Source: Candidatus Flexicrinis proximus
GTDB lineage: Bacteria > Chloroflexota > Anaerolineae > Aggregatilineales > Phototrophicaceae
Assembly: GCA_016712885.1 (NCBI GenBank)
Contig: JADJQF010000033.1
Location: forward strand, 558,001-622,000
DNA length: 64,000 bases
Direction: 5' to 3'
Shown: positions 26,274 to 34,652 of the stretch, one piece after another
Layout of the letters: each line of letters begins with the position of its first letter
How positions within the stretch are numbered: the first letter of the stretch is position 1
The notes under the pieces: generated by a model
Told to the model about the DNA's origin: nothing
Seen by the model: only the letters and a program-made list of their open reading frames with translations
Databases searched by the model: none
Translations under genes and position numbers: made by a program

Positions 26274-27779
26274 TCAGTCGAAAAACACTGTACCACGCAT
26301 CTCCATCGGCAGCGTAAACGTTGCCAGCGCCGCCAGCATCATCGCCAGCAGCACCAGCGCGAACGGGATCAGCCCCTGCATCCCCCGCCGCTTATACAGC
26401 CTCGCCGACGACCGTTCCGCCACCAGCAGGCTCAACCCCATCCCTCCGGCGATCACCGCAAACTGCAGCGCCCCGATCACGCGCAGGTCAGTGATGCCGC
26501 TCAACGACCAGTTCGGCTCGCCCAGCGCCGTAATCCCGTGGTCGAGCAGGAAGCCCTGAAACACCGGCACCACCGTCAGCGCCCCTGTCAGGAAGTGGAA
26601 CGCATAATGCGCGATCCAGACCGCGAATCCCAGCGGGATGAACGCCGGCGTAAACGCCGCCGCCACATCGCGGTCGCTGTAATTGAACTTGCTTGCCGCC
26701 AGCTTCCGGCTGGCAAACGCCGCCGCTTTTACTGCCGCTGCGGGCAGCACCACCCCCAGCGCCGCGAAGATCAGCAGCAGCGCCGCGCCTTCGCCCATCG
26801 CCGTGACCACGCCATCTTGCGTCATGCCCAGCGCTCCGGCGATTCCGCCGATCAGCGTGTACACCGGCGGTGTCATCCCGAACGCATTGACGATCCCAAA
26901 CGCCGCCAGGATCACCACCAGCACGATCATGTCCCAGCGTTTCGGCCATGCCCCGCCGTCAAACCACGCGCGGAAAGGCCGCCGCGCCGCCAGCGCTACG
27001 TTGTCGTGCGGACATGCGCGGGCGCAGTCCAGGCACAGCGTACAGTCCAGGTTGGTTCTGATCTGCGGCACGAACAGCTCCGTCCCGCATCCCAATACCC
27101 CCCGCCGGTCATGCACCACCTGCCGCGTTGCCCCGTTCCCAATCTCGTCGACCCGGATCACCGTTTCGACCGAATAACTTCCGTTCACACACTCTTTCCC
27201 CACACAGGTCTTGCAGACCTCCGGGTTTTTCGCCGTGATCTGCAGCGGCGCGCCCGTGCTGTATACGAAATTGAACGTCCCCAGTGGGCAGACGTACTTG
27301 CAGAATGCCGACTCGTCGAACAGCATTTCGAAGATCAACGACGCGGCAAAATACGCCACGATCACCCAGGCTGTCAGCAGCGGCGATGCCCACAGGTTCA
27401 GCCACTCGTAGGCGAAAAACAGGCCGATCAGCGCCCCGATCGCCACCCATTTATTCCGCAGCCGTGCCGGGAACCGCCGCGTGCGCCGCGCAAATCGCCG
27501 CCCCAGGCTCCGCGGAACCGTGAACGGACAGCCCATACAGAACAGGTTGCCGGCCATCAGCAGTGCGATCACCACCAGCCCGCGGTAATGTACCCACGCG
27601 CCGACCGTCGCCAGGTTCTGCGCGGCGTTCTGCTGCCCCGTGAATCCGTCGTACACCAGCAGCAGCGCCAGCGCTACTAATGGCAGTTGCAGCACCACCC
27701 GTCCGTTGCGGTGCCGCAGCACCCGTCCGATCAGCGGGATACGCAGGACATCGAGCCGAACGCCGGATGCGCCAGCCAT
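26274..27779 (-). CDS. Membrane polyferredoxin (NapH/NosR-like)
   Basis: About 501 residues with some ten hydrophobic helices. Cysteine groups: NLFCMGCPF (about 80), FCKYVCPLGT (about 160), CKTCVGKECVNG (about 190), GCGTE (about 230) and the ferredoxin motif CTLCLDCARACP (about 245). The CXXXCP motifs following membrane helices are typical of NapH, NosR and CcoG/FixG. It likely moves electrons between quinol and a periplasmic acceptor, or helps metal-site assembly. No nos or nap gene is nearby. It is preceded by a YtkA-like lipoprotein gene on the same transcript. An in-frame GTG lies directly before the ATG. Confidence 0.85.
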   Translation of the reverse strand: MAGASGVRLDVLRIPLIGRVLRHRNGRVVLQLPLVALALLLVYDGFTGQQNAAQNLATVGAWVHYRGLVVIALLMAGNLFCMGCPFTVPRSLGRRFARRTRRFPARLRNKWVAIGALIGLFFAYEWLNLWASPLLTAWVIVAYFAASLIFEMLFDESAFCKYVCPLGTFNFVYSTGAPLQITAKNPEVCKTCVGKECVNGSYSVETVIRVDEIGNGATRQVVHDRRGVLGCGTELFVPQIRTNLDCTLCLDCARACPHDNVALAARRPFRAWFDGGAWPKRWDMIVLVVILAAFGIVNAFGMTPPVYTLIGGIAGALGMTQDGVVTAMGEGAALLLIFAALGVVLPAAAVKAAAFASRKLAASKFNYSDRDVAAAFTPAFIPLGFAVWIAHYAFHFLTGALTVVPVFQGFLLDHGITALGEPNWSLSGITDLRVIGALQFAVIAGGMGLSLLVAERSSARLYKRRGMQGLIPFALVLLAMMLAALATFTLPMEMRGTVFFD

Positions 27780-27783
27780 CACC

Positions 27784-28161
27784 CTAGTCCCGGATGCTCA
27801 GGTTGAAGCGTTTTTCGGCGGTCGTCCCATCGGCCAGCGTGATGGTCACGGTCACGATCCAATCGCCGCTCATCGTCCATTCGAATGGGATGACGTACAT
27901 TCCGTTCTTGCCTTCGGCCGTCTCGGCCAGCACCGGCGCCATGCCCGCGTGCGTCATATCGCCCCGCGCCTCGACCTTTTGCGCCTCGACCGGTGCGCCC
28001 TGCGCGTCCGTCAGAGTCACCGTCAGTTCGGATGCGCCGGTCGTTTGTGCCGCCGCCTCCATCTCGATCGTGATCGCGTCTCCAGCAGGTGCGTTCTGCG
28101 TCGACTCCCGGCATCCGCTTAATGCTGTCGCAATGAGGAGGATCAGTATCAGTCGTCTCAT
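27784..28161 (-). CDS. YtkA/FixH-like lipoprotein
   Basis: 125 residues with a lipoprotein signal (LSGC, Cys17) and one immunoglobulin-like beta domain (about 30-125) of the YtkA type: LTVTLTDAQGAPVE, MTHAGMAPV and GMYVIPFEWTMSGDW. Related domains occur in copper-handling and cbb3-oxidase assembly proteins; the MTHAGMAP Met/His pair would suit copper. It lies four bases before the polyferredoxin gene, suggesting a shared role in periplasmic metal or electron handling. Confidence 0.85.
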   Translation of the reverse strand: MRRLILILLIATALSGCRESTQNAPAGDAITIEMEAAAQTTGASELTVTLTDAQGAPVEAQKVEARGDMTHAGMAPVLAETAEGKNGMYVIPFEWTMSGDWIVTVTITLADGTTAEKRFNLSIRD

Positions 28162-28245
28162 CGTGAATCCCAGTGTGTGAGAATTTTCACGAGTATATCA
28201 CGGCGGGGGTCCAGTCCGCCCTAGTTCTCTTTTCGACTGGACTAA

Positions 28246-28295
28246 ACCTGTTACCGATGTGTCCGAACACCTGGTAACGATCTGTCCGGTTCACA
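28246..28295. mobile_element. Possible insertion-sequence end remnant
   Basis: Two imperfect tandem copies of a 24-26 base word: ACCTGTTACCGATGTGTCCG then ACCTGGTAACGATCTGTCCG. The core TGTTACCGATGTGTCCG recurs at 56683-56699. Words of this kind are found at the ends of IS481/IS3-like elements, but no transposase frame remains here. Confidence 0.4.
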
Positions 28296-28310
28296 CAACC
28301 CCGGCAGGAG

Positions 28311-28432
28311 TTGACACCTCTGCAGCCCCGCAATTGCGTTTGATGCCGCACGCGGCGTCAAATCACCAGGTGAGGGAGGTCCGGAGGGTGAAAACCCTCC
28401 GGGCGGAGGCGTGGAGGCGCAGTCTCCACACT
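28311..28432 (+). repeat. Intergenic hairpin repeat, L-centre-R copy
   Basis: Degenerate L module (GGCAGGAGTTGACACCTCTG), centre hairpin (TTTGATGCCGC / GCGGCGTCAAA) and R module (GGAGGGTGAAAACCCTCC then GTGGAGGCGCAGTCTCCAC). The stems are intact although the bases differ from other copies. Confidence 0.75.
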
Positions 28433-28459
28433 ACAGCCCCTCAGCTGCCCCTCAGCCGG

Positions 28460-28798
28460 CTAATCCCCGACAGTTTCCTTGCCAAGCCACAGGCTGCTGA
28501 TCTCGTAGGCGAGCCGTCCCGCCTGCACCGCCGGATCGCCGTCCATAAAGGCGCTGGCCTGCTCCATCGACTCCGCCTTCATCAGAATGATCCCGCGCCA
28601 GCGGGAATCATGCGGCTGATGGAACGGTCCGACCAGCTTATAGTGCCCTTTTCTGTACATCTCGTCGTTATAAGCCAGGTGCCTATCCTGGGTCTCGCGC
28701 ACAAAGTCCGTAACCTCCGGGGACCACTTCGCCCCCCGGATGTAGATCGCAAGATAATATAGGCCCAGTCCCGGGGCAGGCGCTTCCGGCGCGCTCAT
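28460..28798 (-). CDS. YCII-family protein
   Basis: 112 residues of the YCII-related alpha/beta-barrel (ferredoxin-like dimer) family. The conserved His is in DRHLAYNDEMY, the middle strand has KLVGPFHQPHDSRWRGIILM, and the C-terminal AFMDGDPAVQAG matches the family GDPF-like turn. A strong GGGAGG ribosome site precedes the ATG. Family members may catalyse small-molecule reactions, but no function is established. It is divergent from the WXG100 gene. Confidence 0.85.
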   Translation of the reverse strand: MSAPEAPAPGLGLYYLAIYIRGAKWSPEVTDFVRETQDRHLAYNDEMYRKGHYKLVGPFHQPHDSRWRGIILMKAESMEQASAFMDGDPAVQAGRLAYEISSLWLGKETVGD

Positions 28799-28867
28799 AA
28801 CGACCTCCCGCTTTTTAGAACAGACGTACGGTTTATACCGATTGCCAGCGCGAATCGCAAGGTTATG

Positions 28868-28873
28868 TATAAT
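28868..28873 (+). promoter_or_regulatory. -10 box of the WXG100 gene
   Basis: A perfect TATAAT 34 bases before the ATG at 28908. A TTGCCA at 28842 is too far (20-base spacer) to be a convincing -35. Confidence 0.5.
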
Positions 28874-28907
28874 CTTAATGAGGGCCTATTGAGGATGATG
28901 ACCCATC

Positions 28908-29945
28908 ATGACAAACCAGATCCGTTATCAATATGAAGAGATCCAGCAGGTCGCGCGACGTTTCCGCGACCAAAACGACCGCGCCGATGGCTTGATCCGC
29001 CGTGCCTTATATTGTCTCCGGCGGATGGATGACGGGGTGTGGGAAGGCCGCGGCGCCGACGAGTACCGCGAGGAAATGGAAGACATCGTGCTCCCGGCGC
29101 TCCGGCGCCTGGCCGCGGTCATGGGCGATACCGCCTGGACGCTCGACAAAGCGGCCGACATGATGCGCGAGGCCGAGGAGATGGGCGCCCACCTCTTCAC
29201 CTCCGAAGGGACGCCGCTCAATGTCAACTTTGAGTCGATTGGCTTCATGGGCAATACCTTTGGCGGCGGATTCGGCGGCTGGTCGGCTGGCGAGATTCGG
29301 CGCTTGAGCGAAGTCTTCAGTGGTCTCGGCGGCCGTCGGGATGACCTCGCTACGGTCTCTCAGGTCGACGACGAGAAGCTCGACCGGCGCTTCGGCGGAC
29401 GCTTCTTTGAAGAAGCCCGCCGCATCATTGAGGGCAGCGGTCCGAACCCCGATATCCCGCCGGTTCTCCCCGGCCTGAATGGGCCAGTCGTGACTCCGCC
29501 CTGGTTCACGGAAAACAACAGCACCGACGGTGGTCTCAATGGCGCATCTGACGCCGCGGTCATGGTGGCCGGCGCCGGTGATCACGAGCGCATGGTCGGT
29601 GATATCGCCAAGACCTCCCAGGCCTTAGGCGGCACCCCGGTCTCTGGCGTGTTCGCCGCGCAGGAAGGGGATGTGCTGCGCGGCCCGGGTGCGATTGCCG
29701 GCGCCGTCGCTACCGTCAACCCTGCCGTGCAGGCTCTCATGGATTGGGTGCGCGCGCATCCCAACGGGTTATTCATCCTCCCGCCTTGGAGCGCCGCGTA
29801 TGGTGCCGACGCGCTCAACGCCCTGGCCGCCGAAGGCTTCGACCTCTCGAAACTCAACGTCGTCTCCTTTGGCGACTCGAACCTGACTCTCCCCGAAGGT
29901 CTGAACCACCGCGTTGTTGGCGGTCTTGCAGACCTGAAAGCGTAG
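28908..29945 (+). CDS. WXG100 protein with unknown C-terminal domain
   Basis: 345 residues. The first 100 form an all-helical WXG100 hairpin: a long helix, the turn VWEGRGADEY (Trp45-Glu-Gly), and a second long helix ending near residue 95. This is the export module of type VII secretion substrates. A Gly-rich segment follows (115-130), then a linker (about 185-215), then a C-terminal alpha/beta part (215-345) containing LPPWSAAYGADALNALA and LNVVSFGDSNLTLP. That end resembles a hydrolase-like fold but no catalytic set is certain. No EssC/EccC ATPase or other secretion gene is in the window. Confidence 0.75.
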   Translation: MTNQIRYQYEEIQQVARRFRDQNDRADGLIRRALYCLRRMDDGVWEGRGADEYREEMEDIVLPALRRLAAVMGDTAWTLDKAADMMREAEEMGAHLFTSEGTPLNVNFESIGFMGNTFGGGFGGWSAGEIRRLSEVFSGLGGRRDDLATVSQVDDEKLDRRFGGRFFEEARRIIEGSGPNPDIPPVLPGLNGPVVTPPWFTENNSTDGGLNGASDAAVMVAGAGDHERMVGDIAKTSQALGGTPVSGVFAAQEGDVLRGPGAIAGAVATVNPAVQALMDWVRAHPNGLFILPPWSAAYGADALNALAAEGFDLSKLNVVSFGDSNLTLPEGLNHRVVGGLADLKA

Positions 29946-30057
29946 CCGGTCTGGTCCGCCCCCGTCCGTACTCTCTACCCGCTCGGCCTGAGGCAGGGTA
30001 GGTGTCCCTGTGCATCCGTGCCGCGAAATTCCAATTGTTAGGTTTGTGTTAGGTCGC

Positions 30058-30085
30058 TTGACGCAATCCAGACTTCCCATAGAAT
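30058..30085 (+). promoter_or_regulatory. Promoter of the DUF1801 gene
   Basis: TTGACG (30058-30063), 16-base spacer, TAGAAT (30080-30085). The expected start near 30092 leaves a leader of about 70 bases before ATG 30164. Confidence 0.7.
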
Positions 30086-30163
30086 TATAGAACGGATGTG
30101 CTGAAAATAACTGCCGGAGTCTCTTCGCATGAGATTTGTCAGGCACTAAAACAAAGGGTTTCT

Positions 30164-30640
30164 ATGAGCCAATCTTCAGAAAAAACCGCGCCGAAGTCTG
30201 CCAGTTCCACGGCCGCAGTCGGTAAAAAAGACAAAACATTCTCGGCCGAAGAACGCGCCGCGATGAAAGAGCGCGCCCAGGAGATCAAGGCGGCTGCCAA
30301 CAAAGCCGATGGCGAAAGCGCCGTGCTCGCCAAGATCGACGAGATGCCCGAGCCGGAGCGCGACATGGCCCGGCGGCTCCACGCGATCATCGAAGCCAGC
30401 GCGCCAGCCCTCTCGCCGAAACTCTGGTACGGGATGCCCGCCTATGCCAATAAGGATGGCAAGATCGTCTGCTTTTTCCAGAGCGCGCAGAAATTCAACA
30501 CGCGCTACGCGACGCTCGGCTTCAGCGACGCGGCGAACCTCGACGACGGTGCCCTGTTTCCGGTCGCCTACGCGCTCAAAACGCTGAACGCCGCTGAAGA
30601 AGCCAGCATCGGCGCGCTCGTCAGGAAAGCAGCAAGCTGA
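30164..30640 (+). CDS. DUF1801 domain protein
   Basis: 158 residues. A charged, Lys/Ala-rich leader (1-60) is followed by a DUF1801 domain (about 65-150) with LSPKLWYGMPAYAN, GKIVCFFQSAQKFNTRYATLGF and LFPVAYALKTLNA. The domain is related to YdhG/YdeI and has a distant link to iron-scaffold folds; its function is not known. Start 30164 was chosen for the AAAGGG site six bases upstream; an in-frame ATG 66 bases earlier lacks one. Confidence 0.82.
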   Translation: MSQSSEKTAPKSASSTAAVGKKDKTFSAEERAAMKERAQEIKAAANKADGESAVLAKIDEMPEPERDMARRLHAIIEASAPALSPKLWYGMPAYANKDGKIVCFFQSAQKFNTRYATLGFSDAANLDDGALFPVAYALKTLNAAEEASIGALVRKAAS

Positions 30641-30760
30641 GAACTGATCTCGCCGCTCGGCCCACGGTGGGAGGGGCGGTCAGGGCAAACTTATCAACAG
30701 ACAGTCAATCAGGGGATGTGCTTAATCCCGTAAATCGCTCTTCTGTCTTGCGGCACAGCA

Positions 30761-31699
30761 TTACACGGGCTTGGTCTTCCAGTGCCAGCGTTCGTAGACC
30801 AGATGATCCGGTGACATCACCCGCGCGTACAGGGCGTTTGCGGCCTCGGAGTATCCACCGACGTGCGCCTGTATTCCGCCGAGTGACTTCAGCCGGCGCA
30901 GTCCTTCCGTCATCGTTGCGCGGGCCAATCCACGCCGTACGTGTTCAGGCGCAGTCCCTACCGGCTCAAAGTAACCCGCGCGTGTCACGTCGTCGTACCA
31001 GATTCCGCAGAACGCCGCCAGTTCGCCGTTCGGCGCTACGGCCACCAGATCCAGATCGCGCCTGTAAAGCGGGCAGCGCTGGATATCGAGGTACCAGTCC
31101 CACCCCATGTAATTTGTGTCGGGTTCGTTAGGATGAAACACGCGCCAGGATAACCAGCTGCGCATGGGCAGTTCGTTCCGGTCACCCAATGCGCGGATCG
31201 TATACCCTGAGGGGATCGCCACCTCGGGGATCGGCAGTTCCAGCGAGCGCCGGTGCTGCATCTCCGGCCAGTCACCGCGTATATAGCCGCGTTCGGTCAG
31301 CACCTGCACGCGCTGGGTATCATGCTGGTGGGCCCAGACCGTGAGTTTGCGACCGCCGGTTTCAGCGTCGGGTTCAGACAGGCAGTCCTCCGCGACTTGC
31401 AGGATTTCGGCATCCAGGATGCGCGCTGCAAAGCCGGGATGCACGTTCAGATACACCTGTCCGCGGCTCTCCGGGCAGATCATCGCGGCGATATGCCCGT
31501 CGTCCGTTTCCCAGTAGTAGATTGCCTGTTCGAGGGGGTACTTTTCGAAATTGGGGTTCCCAAAGTAGCGCCAGTAATCCAGACGCGCGACCTGCCAGCT
31601 CAGTTCGCGCCGTCCGTTCAGCAGGAACACTTCCCGCAGAAAGGCTCGGATCCGCCAGTAGTCGTTTTCGTCTTGATAAGGTCGCAGGGTAAGGCGCAT
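30761..31699 (-). CDS. GNAT-family N-acetyltransferase, tandem domains
   Basis: 312 residues with two GNAT folds. The N-terminal one (about 1-145) is degenerate in the acetyl-CoA loop. The C-terminal one (150-305) has the strand YFEPVGTAPEHVRRGLARA, in which the R-R-G-L-A turn is the pyrophosphate-binding loop, followed by YSEAANALYARV, the family end motif. The acceptor is unknown. A GAGGA ribosome site supports start 31699. No clear partner gene. Confidence 0.9.
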   Translation of the reverse strand: MRLTLRPYQDENDYWRIRAFLREVFLLNGRRELSWQVARLDYWRYFGNPNFEKYPLEQAIYYWETDDGHIAAMICPESRGQVYLNVHPGFAARILDAEILQVAEDCLSEPDAETGGRKLTVWAHQHDTQRVQVLTERGYIRGDWPEMQHRRSLELPIPEVAIPSGYTIRALGDRNELPMRSWLSWRVFHPNEPDTNYMGWDWYLDIQRCPLYRRDLDLVAVAPNGELAAFCGIWYDDVTRAGYFEPVGTAPEHVRRGLARATMTEGLRRLKSLGGIQAHVGGYSEAANALYARVMSPDHLVYERWHWKTKPV

Positions 31700-32115
31700 G
31701 TCAGCGTCCTCGCGATAAACACATCACTTTAGCATGCCTCTCGTCCGTCTTGTGTGCCAGAAGTGTTGTCATATCAATCGGGTAACGGTTGTCAGAATCT
31801 CGTCCGTGAACCGCGTGGCGTTTTGTTCTGCGTGCGATCTATGCCATGAGCCGAAGCTCAAACAGCAGTACACGCTTTTGCTGCGTTGGTGTGTTCCGCC
31901 TCGCGCGCCTGTACGAGAAGAAACACGGTGTTTTGGACGCCATACATGGCGTCCTTGGATGACAAGAAGCCAAGGCCTTGGGTTAGGAATCACGCCCCTT
32001 GACCCTTTATCTGCGGTTTGATGGCGCTGGTGCCATCAAATCGCAAGTGAGGGAGTCGAGAGGGTGCTAACCCTTTCGCGGAGGTGTGGAGGCAGCGCCT
32101 CCACAAACACGCTCG
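31700..32115. other. Intergenic region with hairpins
   Basis: About 415 bases between two minus-strand genes. A perfect 9-pair hairpin GGACGCCAT-AC-ATGGCGTCC lies at 31935-31954 and the repeat block at 31993-32105 follows. A Cys-rich 95-codon plus-strand frame (31734-32021) has no ribosome site or family match that I recognise and runs into the repeat, so I do not call it. Confidence 0.6.
31993..32105 (+). repeat. Intergenic hairpin repeat, centre and R module
   Basis: Centre hairpin CGGTTTGATGGCGC / GGTGCCATCAAATCG, then GAGAGGGTGCTAACCCTTTC and GTGGAGGCAGCGCCTCCAC. The R part is nearly identical to the copies at 155 and 34552. It lies directly beyond the 3' end of the M23 peptidase gene. 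Confidence 0.8.
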
Positions 32116-32700
32116 TTAGCGGTAAGCCTCGATGATCCGGCTGGGCTTGCGCCACTGCGGCTCGTCCGCTTCGGGCAGCACCCAGGAATAACCGGGGCCG
32201 GGGTTGTCGGGCATCGCCAGCCGGATTTCCAGATGCACGTGCGGCGCGGGTCGCACATCGGCAATCACGCCCACGATCTGGCCTTGCTCCACGCACGAGC
32301 CGATCGTCGGGAATTGGACGGCTTCCGACTGTGTGATATGTCCGTATTGGCTGAGAACCTGCGTGCCGTCAGGCAGGGTATGCCGTACCACCACCACGCC
32401 GGCATCGCGTCCCCAGCCCAGTGTGTAGCTGTACGTCACCACCCCGCGTCCGATCGCTGCGACCGGTTCGCCGAGTGCCTCGCCGCCAGGAAGCGCGTAA
32501 TCTTCCCCAGTATGGTAGCGTCCTTGATGCCTGGGGCTGGGGACAGTAAAGCCTTGCACCAGCAGGTAGCGTGTCATATCGACCGGATAGATCAGCGAGT
32601 CCGCGGTACCGCAGTCCGTTTGCGTCAGGTTCTGGGTCGGCATAATCCCAAGCGTTGTCAGCACCAGCGCCGAAATCACGGTCAGGAGGAAGCGCATCAT
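32116..32700 (-). CDS. Secreted M23-family metallopeptidase
   Basis: 194 residues. A signal peptide or N-terminal anchor (1-22) is followed by a lysostaphin-type domain (50-190). Zinc ligands are His and Asp in YHTGEDYALPGG and the HxH of APHVHLEIR; the third His lies in QYGHIT. It would cut peptide cross-links of cell-wall material or another extracellular peptide. No LysM or SH3 wall-binding module is attached. Two adjacent ATGs (32700, 32697) are possible starts, with only a weak ribosome site. Confidence 0.9.
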   Translation of the reverse strand: MMRFLLTVISALVLTTLGIMPTQNLTQTDCGTADSLIYPVDMTRYLLVQGFTVPSPRHQGRYHTGEDYALPGGEALGEPVAAIGRGVVTYSYTLGWGRDAGVVVVRHTLPDGTQVLSQYGHITQSEAVQFPTIGSCVEQGQIVGVIADVRPAPHVHLEIRLAMPDNPGPGYSWVLPEADEPQWRKPSRIIEAYR

Positions 32701-32790
32701 ACTCTCGTCTTTACGTCCGGTCTTCACTCAATACTCGGTACTGCGCTTCACCTGCTGTTTCGTCGAAAGGCTGTTATGAGCTTCTATGGA

Positions 32791-32834
32791 GTCCCATCCC
32801 CGCTTCGGCAGAGGTTCGCACTCCTGCGCCTCCA
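32791..32834 (+). repeat. Intergenic hairpin repeat, partial
   Basis: GTCCCATCCCCGCTTCGGCAG and GTTCGCACTCCTGCGCCTCCAC. It matches the L module with the final R-module edge, as if the middle had been deleted. It lies between purF and the M23 gene. Confidence 0.5.
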
Positions 32835-32856
32835 CAAACGAAGGGCTTAACACGTA

Positions 32857-34437
32857 CTAGGTGTCTGCCCAGATTCCGTTTCCGTAGACCACCGTTTCGC
32901 GGCGCCTGCGGTCTTCCTCGAACAGCCATTCCGGGATGCTGATCGGGTACCGTCCGCTGAAACACGCCGTGCAGTGTCCGCTTGGGCGTTCCGCGCCTTC
33001 GCTGATCGCCGCGATCATCCCGTCCTGTGATAGATAACCGAGGCTGTCCGCGCCGATCTCCTTGCAGATCGCCGGGATATCCATAAGATGCGCGATCAAC
33101 TGGGATTTCGTAGCCATGTCCACACCCATAAAGCACGGGTGGGTCACCGGGGGCGATGAGACTCGTACGTGTACTTCTTTCGCGCCGGCTTCCCGCACCA
33201 GCGAGACCAGCGGCCCTGATGTCGTGCCTCGTACGATCGAATCGTCCACCAGCACCACCCGCTGTCCGGCCAGGTTGGAGACGATAGGCGTATATTTCAG
33301 GCGCACCGTGTCGCGCCGCAGTTGTTGGTCAGGCTGGATGAACGTCCGGCCAATATAGCGGTTTTTGGTCAGCCCTTCGGTGTAGGGGATGCCGCTTTCC
33401 AGCGCGTATCCGATCGCGGCCGGGGTTGCGCTGTCCGGCACGCCGATCACGATGTCCGCCGGCACCGGCTGCTCGACCGCCAGTCGCCGCCCGAGCTTTT
33501 GCCGCACGCCGTGGATCGTCTGGCCTTCCATGCGGGAGTCGGGCCGCGCGAAATAGACGTATTCGAAGCTGCACAGTGCCCGCCGCTGGCTGCTCAGCCC
33601 TTGCACCGACGTGATGCCGTGGGCGTCCAGCCGCACGATTTCTCCCGGCAGCACCTCGCGTACGAACGTCGCGCCGATCGTTTGCAGGGCGCAGGTTTCG
33701 CTTGCCAGTACGTGGCCGCCGTCGAGCTGTCCGATGCACAGCGGCCGCAGTCCATGTTGGTCGCGCACGCCATACACGGCGTCGCGCGTCATGATCGTCA
33801 GTGAGTACGCGCCCTCTGCGACCTGCATGAAGGCCCGGATGCGCTGCATCCACAGGTCCATCTGCTCGTCGCCCATATCCGGCTCGTTGCCGCTCCACAC
33901 TTCCGGCGGCGCGGCCAGCATCAGCGTGACCACTTCGCTGTCGGTCGTGCTGCTCAATCCAACCCCGCGCTTCAGCAGCATCTGCCGCAGGTGCGTGGTG
34001 TTGGTCAGGTTGCCGTTGTGCGCCACGCCCAGCGGCCCGTACATCGATTCGATCATATAAGGCGAGGCGTTCCGCAGGTGCGATGATCCGGTCGTGCTGT
34101 AGCGGTTGTGCCCGATCGTCACATGCCCGCGCAGCGGCCGCAGGTTGTCTTCGTTAAACACCTGGCTGACCAGCCCCATTCCTTTGTGGATGTAGGCCGA
34201 CTGTCCGTCGCTGGTCGCAATACCCGCGCTTTCCTGTCCACGGTGCTGCAGCGCATACAACGCGAAAAATGCCAGCCGTGCGGCCTCGCGGTTCGGGACA
34301 TATGCGCCGAAAATGCCGCACTCGTCGTGGGGGCGGTCGTCGAAGTGCGTGAAGTCCGGTTCCCGGTCGCGCTGGGTTGCCCTGATCTGAGCGCCAGACC
34401 CACCAACCAGGCTGTTTTCATTGTTCAGTTCAGTCAT
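32857..34437 (-). CDS. purF: Amidophosphoribosyltransferase
   Basis: 526 residues that make phosphoribosylamine from PRPP and glutamine, the first step of purine synthesis. Residues 1-38 are an extended leader or propeptide, with the N-terminal nucleophile Cys in DECGIFGA (Cys40). The glutaminase half has GHNRYSTTG and HNGNLTN. The PRTase loop is VVLVDDSIVRGTTS. Four cysteines in SETCAL, THPCFMGVD and HCTACFSG match the [4Fe-4S] ligands of the Bacillus-type enzyme. Start 34437 has a GAAGAGG site. Removal of the leader would be needed for activity. Confidence 0.97.
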   Translation of the reverse strand: MTELNNENSLVGGSGAQIRATQRDREPDFTHFDDRPHDECGIFGAYVPNREAARLAFFALYALQHRGQESAGIATSDGQSAYIHKGMGLVSQVFNEDNLRPLRGHVTIGHNRYSTTGSSHLRNASPYMIESMYGPLGVAHNGNLTNTTHLRQMLLKRGVGLSSTTDSEVVTLMLAAPPEVWSGNEPDMGDEQMDLWMQRIRAFMQVAEGAYSLTIMTRDAVYGVRDQHGLRPLCIGQLDGGHVLASETCALQTIGATFVREVLPGEIVRLDAHGITSVQGLSSQRRALCSFEYVYFARPDSRMEGQTIHGVRQKLGRRLAVEQPVPADIVIGVPDSATPAAIGYALESGIPYTEGLTKNRYIGRTFIQPDQQLRRDTVRLKYTPIVSNLAGQRVVLVDDSIVRGTTSGPLVSLVREAGAKEVHVRVSSPPVTHPCFMGVDMATKSQLIAHLMDIPAICKEIGADSLGYLSQDGMIAAISEGAERPSGHCTACFSGRYPISIPEWLFEEDRRRRETVVYGNGIWADT

Positions 34438-34551
34438 TGAATCGCCTCTTCAAGAGTCTTGCTGGTCAGTACTTATTTGACGGGAGTAATGGTTGTTTGC
34501 AGCATGATGCTCTACTTGGCGATGGGTCTAGTTTATCACATGCACCCGTCT

Positions 34552-34612
34552 GATGGGGGAGTCGAGAGGGTGTTAACCCTCTCGTGGAGGTGTGGAGGCG
34601 GCGCCTCCACGG
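34552..34612 (+). repeat. Intergenic hairpin repeat, R module
   Basis: GAGAGGGTGTTAACCCTCTC then GTGGAGGCGGCGCCTCCAC, both perfect stems. Compared with the copy at 32048 both arms of the first stem differ together (CCCTCTC versus CCCTTTC). Confidence 0.8.
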
Positions 34613-34652
34613 GCGCTATCCAACAACCTGACGCCGCACTTGCGTTCTGCCG

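Noticed and set aside
24834..27680. A 948-codon open frame on the plus strand
   Set aside because: It lies opposite four well-supported minus-strand genes, is rich in Arg, His, Gln and Pro and has no family motif; it reflects GC-rich codon use of the other strand.
31734..32021. Cys-rich 95-codon frame with CQKCC and CSACDLC
   Set aside because: No ribosome site, no recognised domain, and it ends within an intergenic repeat; chance is more likely.
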